From an uncultured Acetatifactor sp. (GTDB lineage: Bacteria > Bacillota > Clostridia > Lachnospirales > Lachnospiraceae): 5,444 nucleotides of DNA. A program made the translations under genes and the position numbers. Position 1 is the first letter of the stretch, and every line of letters begins with the position of its first letter. A model generated the notes under the pieces. The model searched no databases. It was given only the letters and a program-made list of their open reading frames with translations, and was not told the DNA's origin. The stretch lies in contig CAJTOJ010000065.1 in assembly GCA_910577665.1 (NCBI GenBank), positions 1-5,444 on the forward strand, written 5' to 3'. Shown one piece after another: positions 5,336 through 5,444 of the stretch.

Positions 5336-5444
5336 AAAGTTGTTACAGAATTGTTAAAAAAATTTAGTCTGTTCTTGACACAACCCTACATGGGCCATAC
5401 CGGCTATAGCGCCAAGGAGAATGTGAACAATATCGAGGTGGTGC
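5336..5444 (+). CDS. Unrecognised partial reading frame leaving the window
   Basis: One plus-strand frame is open from 5336 (after TGA 5333-5335) to the edge. Its last part, from TTG 5375 or ATG 5390, reads LTQPYMGHTGYSAKENVN, then NIEVV. Base composition shifts sharply at about 5370, from AT-rich with A-runs to more GC-rich sequence with coding-like codon use. That suggests either a gene start at ATG 5390 or a gene interior joined to foreign DNA near 5375-5390. ATG 5390 has no convincing ribosome binding site, which favours the second view. I do not recognise the family from some 20 informative residues. Confidence 0.3.

Noticed and set aside
483..5387. Possible matching IS terminal repeats: minus strand at 500 (GGGTACTTGACC) and at 5387 (GGGTTGTGTCAAGAAC)
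   Set aside because: Both begin GGGT, but the following bases do not align convincingly and the orientation does not make a pair for one element.
1..5444. CRISPR array, tRNA, rRNA or riboswitch
   Set aside because: No regularly spaced repeats and no recognisable RNA fold or conserved core was seen on either strand.

Overview
The window looks like an accessory region from a Firmicutes/Clostridia genome, most likely Lachnospiraceae-like. This is inferred from moderate GC with AT-rich gaps, strong AGGAG-type ribosome binding sites, GTG/TTG starts, and the protein families present. No housekeeping gene or RNA gene is visible. The picture is one large, apparently intact enzyme gene surrounded by a mobile element and decaying gene fragments.

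Layout. (1) 399 to 1, minus strand: the first 133 codons of an ISL3-family transposase, running off the left edge; the insertion sequence (IS) end probably lies near 480-515. (2) 455-3499, plus strand: a 1014-residue protein joining a TOTE-type archaeo-eukaryotic primase (AEP) domain, a superfamily 2 (SF2) helicase and a single phospholipase-D-like (PLD) domain. Its first ~20 residues look unrelated to the family and appear to be encoded by the IS end, so the IS seems to have landed in the 5' end of this gene and supplied a new start. (3) 3556-4354, plus: a helical/TPR-like protein broken by two frameshifts. (4) 4355-4623: leftovers, including a 22-codon open reading frame (ORF) with a strong ribosome binding site, a 12-bp palindrome and a short imperfect tandem repeat. 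(5) 4624-5148, plus: the C-terminal part of a COG2865-like (AlbA_2/ATPase/winged-helix) regulator that has lost its N-terminal half. (6) 5149-5335: a palindrome directly after that stop, a second hairpin and no convincing gene. (7) 5336-5444, plus: a reading frame that leaves the window and that I do not recognise.

How the parts may work together. The primase-helicase-PLD protein belongs to a class proposed from comparative genomics to act in genetic conflicts (anti-invader or element-borne systems). It is the candidate 'system' here. The fragments downstream (TPR-like protein, ATPase/winged-helix regulator) are compatible with a once larger multi-gene island that has been eroded, but a functional link between them and the primase-helicase is inference only. 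A repeated 24-bp segment encoding a G-[E/K]-W-I-I-N-x-L tail occurs both just after the primase-helicase stop and at the end of the regulator gene, hinting at past duplication or recombination across the intervening 1.6 kb.
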